Source: Paracoccus sp. MKU1 (GTDB lineage Bacteria; Pseudomonadota; Alphaproteobacteria; Rhodobacterales; Rhodobacteraceae). From it: 64,000 bases of DNA. Location: positions 1 through 64,000 of the forward strand of contig NZ_LLWQ01000196.1 in NCBI RefSeq assembly GCF_001447385.1. The letters run 5' to 3'. Position 1 is the first letter of the stretch; every line of letters starts with the position of its first letter. The notes beneath the pieces are model-generated. The model worked only from the letters and a program-made list of their open reading frames with translations, ran no database searches and was not told where the DNA came from. A program made the position numbers and the translations under genes. Below, in pieces: positions 35,830-44,253 of this stretch.

Positions 35830-36266
35830 GCCGGCTGCCCGCGCGGCATCTCGGGCAGCGGAAAGACCCGGTCATAGACGACGTTGAAGACGAAGTTGTA
35901 GACCAGATAAAAGGCCACGATGAACAGGTCCAGAAGCAGCGTCTGCCACAGCGTCATGCCCAGATACCAGGCCATCGGCGGCAAGAGCATGACCAGCAGG
36001 CCCAATTCGAACAGCACGGTATGCAGCAGCCGGTGATGCACCGCCTTGTGGACATGCCCCACCCAGCGCCGCATGGCGTGGTCGAAGCCCAGGTTGAAGA
36101 CAAAGGTCCAGACCGTGGCCAGCGTCGCGGCTCCGATCCCCACCACGCCCATGTCCAGCATCGGCTTGTCGTAAAGCCAGGCGGCTGCCGGAGTGATGAT
36201 CGCAAGGCCGATGATCTCGAACATCAGCGCATGCCGCACCCGGTCGGGGAAACTGCGCATCGTCAT
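35826..36266 (-). CDS. PACE-family (AceI-like) proton/biocide efflux transporter
   Basis: A 146-residue membrane protein made of two bacterial transmembrane pair (BTP) domains, four helices in all. The helix-1 Glu essential in AceI is present in ALMFEIIGL (about residue 17). The second domain repeats the pattern (HTVLFELGLLVML), also with Glu, and Asn/Asp-rich ends (YNFVFNVVYDRVFP). PACE pumps export chlorhexidine, acriflavine and short polyamines such as putrescine/cadaverine. It diverges from a LysR regulator, as aceI does from aceR. Confidence 0.92.
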   Translation of the reverse strand: MTMRSFPDRVRHALMFEIIGLAIITPAAAWLYDKPMLDMGVVGIGAATLATVWTFVFNLGFDHAMRRWVGHVHKAVHHRLLHTVLFELGLLVMLLPPMAWYLGMTLWQTLLLDLFIVAFYLVYNFVFNVVYDRVFPLPEMPRGQPA

Positions 36267-36335
36267 ATTCCGAATCTTTCCGTTGTTTCGTGTTGCGCCG
36301 TTTCTATCTTGATTCTCCGCAGGGCAAAGTTAGCT

Positions 36336-36356
36336 TCCATCTGAAAACAAGATGGA
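36336..36356. promoter_or_regulatory. Candidate LysR operator for the PACE exporter
   Basis: Perfect 7-base inverted repeat TCCATCT-N7-AGATGGA in the 93-base gap between the PACE gene (minus) and its divergent LysR gene (plus). It contains the T-N11-A core (T36340, A36352). It overlaps the LysR leader, three bases before its ATG. Confidence 0.55.
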
Positions 36357-36359
36357 TCG

Positions 36360-37265
36360 ATGACCGTATCGCTGGACCAGCTGGAAGCTTTCGTCGCCGC
36401 CGCGGAACATGGCTCGTTCTCGGCCGCCGGTCGGGCGCTGCGCAAGGCGCAGTCCGCGATCAGCACCCAGGTCTCGAATCTCGAGGACGACCTGGGCGTG
36501 ATCCTGTTCAGCCGCGAGGGGCGCAATCCCGTGCTGACCCCGGCGGGCGAGCGACTGCTGGCCGAGGCCAAGGTGGTGCTGGACCGCCGCGAGCACCTGA
36601 TCGGCGTCGCCGCCAGCTTCGAGGCGCATGTCGAGCACCGGCTGGTCGTCGCCATCGACGAGCTTTATCCCGAACAGCCCCTGGGCACGCTGTTCGCCGA
36701 TTTCGCCGCGAACTTCCCGCATGTCGAACTGGAGCTGCTGTTTCCGATGATGGAGGATGTCAGCCGGCTGGTGCTGGACGGCAAGGCCGATATCGGCGTG
36801 ATGTGGCGGCAGGAGATCCTGCCGACCGAGATCGCCTTTCACACGCTGGGCTGGGTGCCGCTGAAGCTGGTCTGCGGCAAGGACCACCCGCTGGCCAACA
36901 CGGTGGTCGATTGGGAGGAGCTCAAGCGCCACCGCCAGCTGATGGTCGCGGTGCGCAGCGAGGGGCCGGAGAAGCAGCGGCTGCGCACGGCGGCCGAGGT
37001 CTGGTGGGTCGAAAGCCACTGGGTGATCCTGCAAATGGTCCGGCAGGGCATCGGCTGGGCATTGGTGCCCGACCATATCATCGAGGATTCTCCGGTCCGG
37101 GACGATCTGGTGACGCCACCGCTGCAATTCGACGGCGCCGGCTGGCCGGTGGCGCTGGAACTGGTCTGGCACAAGCAGCGGCCCAGCGGCCCGGCCGCGC
37201 GCTGGCTGCGCCAACGCTTTGCCGCCATGCGGATCAGCGGCCTGCCGGGCTTAAGCCTGGGCTAG
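36360..37265 (+). CDS. LysR-family regulator divergent from PACE exporter (AceR-like role)
   Basis: A 301-residue LTTR: wHTH 1-60 with [31 protein letters not shown] helices, effector domain about 90-290 ([17 protein letters not shown]). Divergent placement next to a PACE pump copies the aceR-aceI arrangement, in which diamines or biocides induce the exporter. A LysR box lies between the two genes. Its stop shares bases with the convergent selA stop (TAG/CTA). Ligand specificity is inferred from context only. Confidence 0.88.
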   Translation: MTVSLDQLEAFVAAAEHGSFSAAGRALRKAQSAISTQVSNLEDDLGVILFSREGRNPVLTPAGERLLAEAKVVLDRREHLIGVAASFEAHVEHRLVVAIDELYPEQPLGTLFADFAANFPHVELELLFPMMEDVSRLVLDGKADIGVMWRQEILPTEIAFHTLGWVPLKLVCGKDHPLANTVVDWEELKRHRQLMVAVRSEGPEKQRLRTAAEVWWVESHWVILQMVRQGIGWALVPDHIIEDSPVRDDLVTPPLQFDGAGWPVALELVWHKQRPSGPAARWLRQRFAAMRISGLPGLSLG

Positions 37266-38653
37266 GGCCGCGCCGGGCCGGCAAGCGCCAGCCGGCCGAG
37301 CTGGGCCAGGAAGGGCGCCTCGTCCTCGAGGCAGCGCAGGTCCAGCAGGAACTGCCCCTTGTGCACCCGGCCGATCACCGGCAGCGGTAGGGCGCGAAAC
37401 GCCTGCGCGATGCGCGCGGCCGAGACGGCGCCGGTTTCCGCAAAACCCAACCCCGCGCTTGGCAGCAGGTCCACCGGCTGCGCGCCGCTGCCGATCTGGC
37501 TGAGGCAATCGACCACCCGGACCTCGGCCAGACCCGACAGCGCGGCGCGGACCGGCGGGCAAAGCCGCTCGGCCAGGGCGCGGATCTCGTCCTGCGGCCG
37601 GGTCAGCAGGCGCAGGGTCGGGATCTCGGCGCGCGCGCGCTCGGGATCGCCATGGCTTTGCAGCGTCTCGGCCAGCGCGGCCAGGATGATCTTGTCCACC
37701 CGCAGCGCCCGTTTCAGCGGATTGGCCCGCATCCGGTCCACCAGCGCGCGCGCGCCGGCGATGATGCCGCATTGCGGCCCGCCCAGCAGCTTGTCGCCGC
37801 TGAAGGTCACCGCATCGGCACCGTCGCGGATCGCCTGCCGCGCCGTCGGCTCGGGCGGCAGGCCGAAGGCGTCGAGGTCGATCAGCGAGCCGCTGCCCAG
37901 GTCGATCAGGAAGGGAATGCCGTGCCGCCGGGCCAGCGCCGCCAGATCGGCCTGCGGCACCTCGGCGGTGAAGCCCTCGATGGCATAATTGCTGGCATGG
38001 ACCTTCATGAAGGCGGCGGTGTCCTCGTTCACCGCATGGGCGTAATCGCGCAGATGCGTGCGGTTGGTGGTGCCGACCTCGTGCAGGCGACAGCCGGCCC
38101 GGGCCATCACGTCGGGCACCCGGAAGGCGCCGCCGATCTCGACCAGCTCCCCGCGCGAGACGACGACCTCGCGCCCCAGGGCCAGGGTGTTGAGCATCAG
38201 CATCACCGCGGCGGCGTTGTTGTTCACCACCGTCGCCGCCTCGGCGCCGGTCAGCCGGCAGATCAGCGCCTCGACATGGCTGTCGCGGTCGCCGCGCGTG
38301 CCGCCCTCGAGGTCGTATTCCAGGTTCGTGGCGCTGACCATGGCCTGGAAGGCGGCCTCGGCGGCGCGGCGCGACAAGAGCGCGCGGCCCAGATTGGTGT
38401 GGTTGACCGTGCCGGTCAGGTTCAGCACCGGCCGCAGCGAGGGCCGGGCCTGCGCCGCCAGCCGCTCGGCGCATTCGGCCAGCACCCCCTCGCCCGCCGC
38501 CGCCTCGCCCCGGCCCGCCGCCATGCGCCGGTCCTGCAACAACCGGCGCAGCACTCCGACGACGGTGTCGCGGCCGTGATGCGCGATCAGTTCCCGCGCC
38601 TCGGCCTGGCGCAAAAGCTTGTCGATCGAGGGAAGGGCGCTGCGCGGGTCCAT
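37262..38653 (-). CDS. selA: L-seryl-tRNA(Sec) selenium transferase
   Basis: A 463-residue PLP enzyme that converts seryl-tRNA(Sec) to selenocysteyl-tRNA(Sec) using selenophosphate. Key features are the N-terminal SelA domain ([19 protein letters not shown]), [11 protein letters not shown] (80-90), [13 protein letters not shown] and the PLP lysine at K288 in [12 protein letters not shown] (E. coli K295). Full family length. The start is ATG at 38653; a 755-residue in-frame extension is non-coding. No selB, selC or selD is visible here. A 9-base hairpin lies 46 bases upstream. The nearest upstream gene codes a molybdate-binding protein. Confidence 0.96.
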   Translation of the reverse strand: MDPRSALPSIDKLLRQAEARELIAHHGRDTVVGVLRRLLQDRRMAAGRGEAAAGEGVLAECAERLAAQARPSLRPVLNLTGTVNHTNLGRALLSRRAAEAAFQAMVSATNLEYDLEGGTRGDRDSHVEALICRLTGAEAATVVNNNAAAVMLMLNTLALGREVVVSRGELVEIGGAFRVPDVMARAGCRLHEVGTTNRTHLRDYAHAVNEDTAAFMKVHASNYAIEGFTAEVPQADLAALARRHGIPFLIDLGSGSLIDLDAFGLPPEPTARQAIRDGADAVTFSGDKLLGGPQCGIIAGARALVDRMRANPLKRALRVDKIILAALAETLQSHGDPERARAEIPTLRLLTRPQDEIRALAERLCPPVRAALSGLAEVRVVDCLSQIGSGAQPVDLLPSAGLGFAETGAVSAARIAQAFRALPLPVIGRVHKGQFLLDLRCLEDEAPFLAQLGRLALAGPARP

Positions 38654-38699
38654 GGTTCTTCCGGTCTGGCGGCTCTGGTTGTCGATCAGGTCGGGCTGA

Positions 38700-38727
38700 C
38701 GAAACCTGCACGCTCCCCCAGGTTTCG
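38700..38727 (-). promoter_or_regulatory. Perfect 9-base hairpin in the selA leader
   Basis: Inverted repeat CGAAACCTG / CAGGTTTCG with a 10-base loop (38709-38718), 46 bases before the selA ATG on the minus strand. It has no T-run and is followed by GC-rich sequence. It may be an operator, an RNA control element or a terminator stem for the upstream molbindin gene. In E. coli the selAB leader holds a SECIS-like hairpin bound by SelB, but no sequence match to that is claimed. Confidence 0.4.
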
Positions 38728-38901
38728 GCCATCGTCGCCGCGGATGATCGGACAGGACGGAACGATGTGCAAGGACCGCCGCAGAAACGCCGACAACCGC
38801 GCCGGCGGCACGGACATGCCGCCCGGAGCCGGCAGGCGCGAGGCCTTGACGCCTTCGGGGCGCGCGTAACCGCCCGCTTCCGCCGGCGGCATCGCCCCGG
38901 C

Positions 38902-39111
38902 TCAGTCGTCCACGCCGACCATCACGTCCGAAGCCTTGATTACGGCCGAGGCGCGACCGCCTTCCCGCAGGCCCAGTTCCTCCACCGCCGTATTGGTGAT
39001 CGAGGCGGTCACGATCGTCCCGCCGATATCGATGCGGACATGGCTGGTGACGGCGCCCTTCACGATCTCCGTAACGGTGCCGGGCAGAACGTTCCTTGCA
39101 CTCAGTCGCAT
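38902..39111 (-). CDS. Molbindin (Mop/TOBE-domain molybdate-binding protein)
   Basis: A 69-residue single Mop domain: [19 protein letters not shown] at the start, [17 protein letters not shown] (about 26-42) and [14 protein letters not shown] at the end. Mop proteins assemble as hexamers that store or buffer molybdate/tungstate. GGAGG eight bases before the ATG. It reads toward selA across 248 bases containing a hairpin. Association with selA is suggestive because formate dehydrogenases use both Sec and Mo, but no such enzyme is in this window. A longer in-frame form lacks a ribosome site. Confidence 0.9.
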   Translation of the reverse strand: MRLSARNVLPGTVTEIVKGAVTSHVRIDIGGTIVTASITNTAVEELGLREGGRASAVIKASDVMVGVDD

Positions 39112-39232
39112 GGCAGAGCCTCCAAGATATGTTGCACAGGATATATCGCCCGCGGCAAGCGCCCCGGTCAAGCGCCGCGACGGACAGCCGGGCCCCGCCG
39201 CGCCGGGCGGGGCGACGCAGGCGATAACGCCG

Positions 39233-39435
39233 CTGCGGGCCAGCCTCGCGCGCGAGCGGGGCAAGACGGTGATCGTGATGCTGCATGAGGTCAACTTCAC
39301 CATTCCCACCGCATCGCCGCCATGCGACAGGGCCGTATCCCCGCCGCCGGCCGCCGCGCTTCCGGGTGAGCTTCACGAGATGCGATCGCGGTGCGCGAGA
39401 TCTACGGGCAACGGATCGCGCTTTTCTACCGCTGA
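39233..39435 (+). pseudogene. Decayed C-terminal fragment of a siderophore/iron ABC transporter ATPase (FecE/YclP type)
   Basis: Two pieces in different frames resemble the end of iron-siderophore ABC ATPases. The first (39233-39301) reads [20 protein letters not shown], matching the region after Walker B with the switch His. The second (39379-39435) reads VREIYG directly joined to GQRIALFYR, the family C-terminus with the middle lost, then TGA. Walker A, Walker B and signature motifs are gone. This 511-base gap (39112-39622) otherwise holds only the DUF983 promoter, so the rest was probably deleted. Confidence 0.55.
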
Positions 39436-39506
39436 CCCCTCGCGCTGCTTTTGCGGACTTCCGGCACAGCGCAAGAGGGCGATGGCAGCGGCGTGGCATA
39501 GTCATA

Positions 39507-39534
39507 ATTGATTGGATTATTGTATGCAATCAAT
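39507..39534. promoter_or_regulatory. Large dyad upstream of the DUF983 promoter
   Basis: Perfect inverted repeat ATTGATTG (39507-39514) / CAATCAAT (39527-39534), overlapping a smaller dyad ATTG-TATG-CAAT (39519-39530). It ends six bases before the -35 box. The octamer ATTGTATG recurs at 41437-41444, just upstream of the MocR regulator, suggesting that MocR binds both sites. Confidence 0.45.
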
Positions 39535-39539
39535 ATGTT

Positions 39540-39569
39540 TTGATTTTGCCATGCAATCGGCTATATAAT
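39540..39569 (+). promoter_or_regulatory. Sigma-70-like promoter for DUF983 gene
   Basis: TTGATT (39540-39545), 18-base spacer and a perfect -10 TATAAT (39564-39569), in an AT-rich island. The start codon lies about 50 bases downstream. One of the clearest promoters in the window. Confidence 0.65.
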
Positions 39570-39622
39570 AGCAAAGCGCGGCCCGGAACGGCGCGGCGCG
39601 AAGCTCTCTTGAAGGAGAAGAC

Positions 39623-40030
39623 ATGGATCCGCAGAACATCCTGGCCCAGGAGACCGGCGCCACCAAGCCCGCGCTGCGGCGCGGCGCCTGCCTGAAATGC
39701 CCACGCTGCGGCCAGGGGAAACTGTTCAGGGGCTATCTCAAGGTCGCGGACCGCTGCGGGGCCTGCGGGCTGGACCTGACGCCGCAACGCGCCGATGACG
39801 GCCCGGCCTATATCGTCATCCTGGTCGTCGCGCATCTGATCGGCTTTTCGCTGGCGCCGATGTTCGGCCTGCTGGGCGACAGGCCGGCGCTGATCGCGAC
39901 GATCCTCGGCCTGGCCTCGGTCGCCTTGTCGCTGGCGATGCTGCCGCCGGTCAAGGGCATGTTCGTCGCCTTCCAATGGGTCAGGGCCATGCACGGCTTC
40001 GGCCCCGGTCGCGAGGCTGTCCGGCCCTGA
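39623..40030 (+). CDS. DUF983 small membrane protein with zinc-ribbon-like cysteines
   Basis: A 135-residue protein. The N-terminal cytosolic part carries CLKCPRCGQG and CGACG (Cys pairs at about residues 24-30 and 48-51), probably a zinc site. Two transmembrane helices follow (IVILVVAHLIGFSLAPMF and ATILGLASVALSLAMLP). AAGGAG precedes the ATG. DUF983 proteins are widespread in Alphaproteobacteria, often near cytochrome-oxidase assembly or cell-envelope genes; function not established. It is convergent with the MocR gene, six bases apart, and has its own AT-rich promoter. Confidence 0.88.
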   Translation: MDPQNILAQETGATKPALRRGACLKCPRCGQGKLFRGYLKVADRCGACGLDLTPQRADDGPAYIVILVVAHLIGFSLAPMFGLLGDRPALIATILGLASVALSLAMLPPVKGMFVAFQWVRAMHGFGPGREAVRP

Positions 40031-40036
40031 CCGGGA

Positions 40037-41407
40037 TCAGCCCATCCAGCCGCCGCCCGACAGGGTGTTGGCCAGGAACAGCAGGCCGGCGCGCAGCTCA
40101 TCGCGCGAGATCGCGCCGCCCAGGCAAATGCGCAGATGCTCGCCCGGCTCGCCGGCCACGGTAAAGGCATCCGAAGGCATCAGCCCGATATGGCGCCCCG
40201 ACATCCGGCCCATCAGCTCGGCGCGGCCGGCGCCGGCGGGCAGTTTCAGCCAGATGTTGAAGGCATGGGGCTGGGCCTCGAAGGCGAAGCCGCCAAGGAC
40301 CGAGGCGGCGACCTGCTGGCGCGCCTCGGTTTCCAGCCGCAGGGCATGGCGGATGCGGTCGGCGGTACCGTCCTCGATCCAGCGCGTTGCCAGCGCCATG
40401 CAAAGCGGCGAGGGCATGACCGAGATCGCCCGCAGCGCCTGCGCCAGCGCGAAGCTCCCGCGTGCATCCGGGGTCACGCAATAGGCCAGCCGCAGCCCGG
40501 CGCCGATGCATTTCGCCAGCCCGCCGATATGCCAGGCCTGCTCCGGCGCAAGCGCCGCAAGCGGGGTGGGCGGCGAGGGCGGGACGAAGCCATAGGCGTC
40601 GTCCTCGACCAGCGGCAGGCCGCGGCGGGTGACGATCTCGGCGATCTCCAGCCGCCGCCATTCCGGCATGGTCCGCGTCGTCGGATTGTGCAGCGTGGGA
40701 TTCAGATACAGCGCCTTGGGCGCATGCTCGCGGATCGCCACCTCGAGCAATTCGGGAATGATGCCGGCCTCGTCCATCTCGATCCCGACCAGGCGCAGGT
40801 CCAGCCGCGCAGCGATGGCGCGCAGACCGGGATAGGTAAGCCGCTCGCACAGCACGGTATCGCCGCCATGCGCCAGGGTGGACAGGATCGCGGTGATCGT
40901 CGCATGCGCGCCCGGGGTGACGGCGATCCGCTCCAGCCCCGGCGCCAGGCCGCGCTGGGTCAGCCAGGCCGATGCCGCCGCCTTGTCCTGCTCGCCGCCC
41001 GTGGCCGATTGATAGCGCAGCAGCGGCACCAGATTGGCCGAGACCGCCTGCAACCCCTCGCGCATCTGGCCGAGCAGTTCGGGATCGCGCAGGTCGGGCG
41101 GCATGTTCATCGACAGATCCGCCTCGCGCATGCGGCGGGGATCGGCGCTTTCGGCGGCGCGCGCAGTGCCGCGGATGAAGGTGCCGCGGCCGACATGGCT
41201 GTCCACGAGGCGCCGGGCATGCGCCTCGGTATAGGCGCGGCTGACGGTGGTGAAGTCGATGCCCAGCCGCTCGGCCAGCTTGCGTTGCGGCGGCAGGCGG
41301 TCGCCCGCCTTCAGTTCGCCGGCACGGATGCCGGCCTCGATCGCATCCGCGATTTGCAGGTAGCGGGGCCTGCCATCCGAGGCGAGAACGGGGGTCCAGA
41401 GGATCAT
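40037..41407 (-). CDS. MocR/PdxR-family PLP-dependent transcriptional regulator
   Basis: A 456-residue fusion of a GntR-type wHTH (about 15-80, with PPQRKLAERLGIDFTTVSRAY) and a fold-type-I aminotransferase domain (about 115-450, with NPTLHNPTTRTMP, a conserved Asp-x-Tyr in VEDDAYGF and the PLP Lys in GGLAKCIGAGLRLAY). MocR proteins sense PLP or an amino acid/amine that forms an external aldimine and control its metabolism. The start ATG at 41407 matches the usual short N-terminus. A CATACAAT motif lies 30 bases upstream on its strand and recurs in the DUF983 promoter. Confidence 0.93.
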   Translation of the reverse strand: MILWTPVLASDGRPRYLQIADAIEAGIRAGELKAGDRLPPQRKLAERLGIDFTTVSRAYTEAHARRLVDSHVGRGTFIRGTARAAESADPRRMREADLSMNMPPDLRDPELLGQMREGLQAVSANLVPLLRYQSATGGEQDKAAASAWLTQRGLAPGLERIAVTPGAHATITAILSTLAHGGDTVLCERLTYPGLRAIAARLDLRLVGIEMDEAGIIPELLEVAIREHAPKALYLNPTLHNPTTRTMPEWRRLEIAEIVTRRGLPLVEDDAYGFVPPSPPTPLAALAPEQAWHIGGLAKCIGAGLRLAYCVTPDARGSFALAQALRAISVMPSPLCMALATRWIEDGTADRIRHALRLETEARQQVAASVLGGFAFEAQPHAFNIWLKLPAGAGRAELMGRMSGRHIGLMPSDAFTVAGEPGEHLRICLGGAISRDELRAGLLFLANTLSGGGWMG

Positions 41408-41820
41408 GGGTCCGGCTGCGGGAAATATTGCTGCGGATTGTATGTATCGGATCGCTGCCCGATGCAAGCGCGGCAATGGCGGCGCGACGAAAGGAACTGC
41501 TTCGGAAAGAAGCCGGGGCATAACCCCATCGCTGCAAGGCCACGGCGGCTCTGGTTATTTTATCGCGGGCGGGCCGGGCTTGGCGCTTCGGACGATTCGC
41601 CCCAGCTGCGCCGCTGATCACCAGCGCCGCAGAGGCGCGAAAATGAATGTATCGCCAACCATGGCTTGCCGAGAACATCGTCCGGAATCCATTCAAAAAT
41701 CAAGAATATATGTCTCATTGTAAGGCATTGATTATGGGCGTATGCATTTGCCAGCCACACTCACACCGGCAAGTCCCGTGACCGTGAAAGCCCCCTCTGA
41801 TCCACAGGAAAGGCCCGCCC
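41408..41820. other. 413-base intergenic region between MocR and the ABC/AhpD operon
   Basis: No gene is supported on either strand. It holds ATTGTATG (41437-41444) near the MocR start and an AT-rich island at 41690-41745 with a -10-like ATATAT. That island probably carries the promoter of the 41821-46223 operon; no box pair with good spacing can be assigned. The stretch between is GC-rich and unremarkable. Confidence 0.5.
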
Positions 41821-42396
41821 ATGTCCCGACTTCCCCTTCGCAGCATCGACGACGCCCCGGCCGAAGCGCGCCCGCGCCTTGAGACCGCCCAGCAGAACAA
41901 CGGCTTCCTGCCCAATCTCGTCCGTCTGCTGGCCAATGCGCCCGTGGCGCTGGAAACCTATCAGACCGTCTCGGCGATCAACGGCCGCGCCTCGCTGAGC
42001 CTGGCCGAGCGCGAGGCGGTGCAGATCACCGCCGCCGCCACCCATGGCTGCGGCTTCTGCGTCGCCGGCCACACCGCCATCGCCGAGAAGAAGGCGAAGC
42101 TGGACCCCGCCGTGATCGGCGCGCTGCGCGACACGGCCGCGGTGCCGGACGCGCGGCTGGATGCGGTGGCGCGCTTCACCAAGGCGGTCATCGCCTCGCG
42201 CGGGGCGGTCAGCGATGCCGACCTGGCCGATTTCAAGGCCGCCGGCTTCGACGATCAGGCCGCGCTGGAGGTGGTGCTGGGGGTCAGCCTGGCGACGCTG
42301 TGCAACTTTGCCAACAATCTGGGCCAGCCGGCCCTGAACCCCGAGCTTGCCGCCTATGAATGGAAAGGCGCGGTCGCGCCTGCTGCGGTGCAATGA
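41821..42396 (+). CDS. AhpD-like (carboxymuconolactone decarboxylase fold) protein
   Basis: A 191-residue all-helical CMD-fold protein. The redox motif CGFCVAGH (about residues 77-84) supplies the Cys-x2-Cys and nearby His of AhpD-type alkylhydroperoxidases, and ITAAATHG precedes it as in the peroxidase-related subgroup. It may protect against or reduce peroxides generated by the flavoenzyme next to it. AGGAAAGG precedes the ATG. First gene of a five-gene operon; its stop overlaps the next start (ATGA, 42393-42396). Confidence 0.88.
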   Translation: MSRLPLRSIDDAPAEARPRLETAQQNNGFLPNLVRLLANAPVALETYQTVSAINGRASLSLAEREAVQITAAATHGCGFCVAGHTAIAEKKAKLDPAVIGALRDTAAVPDARLDAVARFTKAVIASRGAVSDADLADFKAAGFDDQAALEVVLGVSLATLCNFANNLGQPALNPELAAYEWKGAVAPAAVQ

Positions 42397-43466
42397 CGGC
42401 GGCGCTGCCCGACGATCTGCGCGTCTGGCTGGCCGAGGCGGCCGAGGGCATCGACCTGGGCCGGGTTCCGGCCAGCGAGATCCTGCCCCGGCTGGCCGCG
42501 GCCGGGCTGACGCGCAAGGGCGTGCCCGAGGCGATGGGCGGCACGGGCGGCGATGCGACGGATGCCGTCGTCGCCGTCACCGCCGTGGCCGAGGAAAGCC
42601 TGGCCGCGGCCTTCATGCTGTGGGGGCATCGCTGCTATACGGAATTCCTGGTCCAGACCCCGAATGCCGGCCTGCGCGACCGGCAACTGCCCGACATCCT
42701 GTCGGGACGCGTGGCCGGGGCCTCGGGCCTGTCGAACGTGATGAAGTTCCTGGCCGGGCTGGAGCCCTTGCAGATCACCGCGCGCCAGGATGGCGAGGAG
42801 CTGGTCCTGGACGGCAAGCTGCCCTGGGTGACGAACCTGCGCAGTGCCGGCTTTCACGTCGCCGCCGCCGCCGACCGGGCCGAGGGCGGGCCGGCGATGA
42901 TCGTGGCGCTGTCGCATGACGATCCGGGCCTGACCCGCAGCGACGACCTGTCGCTGATGGGCATGCGCTCCTCGGACACGGCGGCGATCAGGCTGGAAGG
43001 CGTGCGCATCCCGCAGGGCCGCATCCTTGCCGCCAATGCGCAGGACTGGCTGCCGGGGGTGCGGCCGCTGTTCATGGCGTTGCAATGCGGCATGTCGATC
43101 GGCCTGGCCCGCCGGGCGCTGGCCGAGGCCGAGGCTTATGCCGGCGCCGGCCGCAACGTGCTGGCCGCCGACATCGCCGCCGAGCACGAAAAGCTGGCCG
43201 CCGAGACCGAAGCGCTGTTCGCCGGCCTGCGGGGCGGCAGCTTTGCCGCCAATTGCGCGCCGCTGTTCCGGCTGCGCATCCGGCTGGCCGAGATCGTCAC
43301 CGCCGCCACCACGCTGGAATTGCAGGCCGGCGGCGGGCGCTGCTACCTGGCCGAGCCCGGCCGCGACTTCGCCCGCCGCTGGCGCGAGGCCGCCTTCATC
43401 CCGGTCATCACCCCCAGCATCGTGCAGCTGCGCACCGTGCTCGCGGCCGCGAAAGAGGCCGCATGA
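42393..43466 (+). CDS. Acyl-CoA dehydrogenase-fold flavoprotein (SfnB/DszC-like context)
   Basis: A 357-residue protein of the acyl-CoA dehydrogenase superfamily: N-terminal helical domain (about 1-110), beta domain with GASGLSNVMKF and ITARQDGEELVLDGKLPWVTN (about 110-210), and a C-terminal four-helix bundle. In operons with SsuABC-type transporters, related proteins (SfnB, DszC-like) are FMN-dependent monooxygenases for organosulfur compounds rather than beta-oxidation enzymes; that is inferred from context. Start overlaps the AhpD-like stop and its stop overlaps the ABC ATPase start, so expression is coupled. Confidence 0.85.
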   Translation: MTAALPDDLRVWLAEAAEGIDLGRVPASEILPRLAAAGLTRKGVPEAMGGTGGDATDAVVAVTAVAEESLAAAFMLWGHRCYTEFLVQTPNAGLRDRQLPDILSGRVAGASGLSNVMKFLAGLEPLQITARQDGEELVLDGKLPWVTNLRSAGFHVAAAADRAEGGPAMIVALSHDDPGLTRSDDLSLMGMRSSDTAAIRLEGVRIPQGRILAANAQDWLPGVRPLFMALQCGMSIGLARRALAEAEAYAGAGRNVLAADIAAEHEKLAAETEALFAGLRGGSFAANCAPLFRLRIRLAEIVTAATTLELQAGGGRCYLAEPGRDFARRWREAAFIPVITPSIVQLRTVLAAAKEAA

Positions 43467-44242
43467 CCACCCCGGAGGCCCGGCCCGTGCTGCGCGCCAT
43501 CGAGGTGGCGCTGCGCTATCCCGACGCGCCGGCGCCGGTGCTGGCAGGGTTCAGCCTCGATCTGGCGCCGGGCGAGGTGGTCGCGCTTCTGGGCCCCAGC
43601 GGCGTGGGGAAATCCAGCCTGCTGAAGGTTCTGGCCGGCTTGCAGCCCCCCGACTCGGGGCGCATCGAAATGGAGGGCGCCGTCTTGAACGGCGTCCATC
43701 CGCGCCTTGCCATGGCCTTCCAAAGCCCCGGACTGCTGCCCTGGCTGGACCTGGAAAGCAATGTCGCCTTCGGCCTGGACTTCAAGCGCCAGCCCCGCCT
43801 GTCGGCCGCGGAGCGGCGCGAGCGCATCGACCGCGCCATCGCCGAGGTCGGGCTGAGCCATGCCCGCCACTTGCGCCCCGCCGCGCTGTCGGGCGGCATG
43901 GCGCAGCGCGCGGCGCTAGCCCGCTGCCTGGCGCGCAAGCCGCAGGTGCTGCTGCTGGACGAGCCCTTCGGGGCGCTGGACGAGGTGACGCGCGCCGACA
44001 TGCAGGACCTGCTGGTCAAGGTCGTGGCCGATTACCAGACCGCCGCGGTGCTGGTCACCCATGACATCGACGAGGCGCTGCTGGTCTCGGACCGCATCAT
44101 CCTGCTGGGCGGCAGCCCGGCGGGCAAGATCGGCGAATGGCGCATCGACCTGCCGGCCCCGCGCGAGGACCATCTGGCCGAACTCGGCCGCATCCGCATC
44201 GACATCGTCGGCACGCTGCGCAGCGTGACCCGGCGCCACTGA
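43463..44242 (+). CDS. ABC transporter ATPase (NrtD/SsuB/TauB type)
   Basis: A 259-residue cytosolic ATPase with Walker A GPSGVGKSS (about residues 39-47), signature LSGGMAQRAALAR (about 138-150) and Walker B VLLLDEPFGALD. It groups with the nitrate/sulfonate/taurine importers. The start overlaps the flavoenzyme stop by four bases. The solute-binding protein and permease of the same system follow directly, completing an importer. The probable cargo is an organosulfur or related organic anion, judged from the neighbouring flavoenzyme. Confidence 0.94.
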   Translation: MTTPEARPVLRAIEVALRYPDAPAPVLAGFSLDLAPGEVVALLGPSGVGKSSLLKVLAGLQPPDSGRIEMEGAVLNGVHPRLAMAFQSPGLLPWLDLESNVAFGLDFKRQPRLSAAERRERIDRAIAEVGLSHARHLRPAALSGGMAQRAALARCLARKPQVLLLDEPFGALDEVTRADMQDLLVKVVADYQTAAVLVTHDIDEALLVSDRIILLGGSPAGKIGEWRIDLPAPREDHLAELGRIRIDIVGTLRSVTRRH

Positions 44243-44253
44243 AGGAGCCTTAC

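Noticed and set aside
38654..38901. Possible tRNA-Sec (selC) beside selA
   Set aside because: No long-acceptor-stem tRNA fold, UCA anticodon loop or CCA end could be found.
38654..39529. In-frame upstream extension of selA to a 755-residue protein
   Set aside because: Crosses the molbindin gene and a hairpin; SelA length and N-terminus fit ATG 38653.
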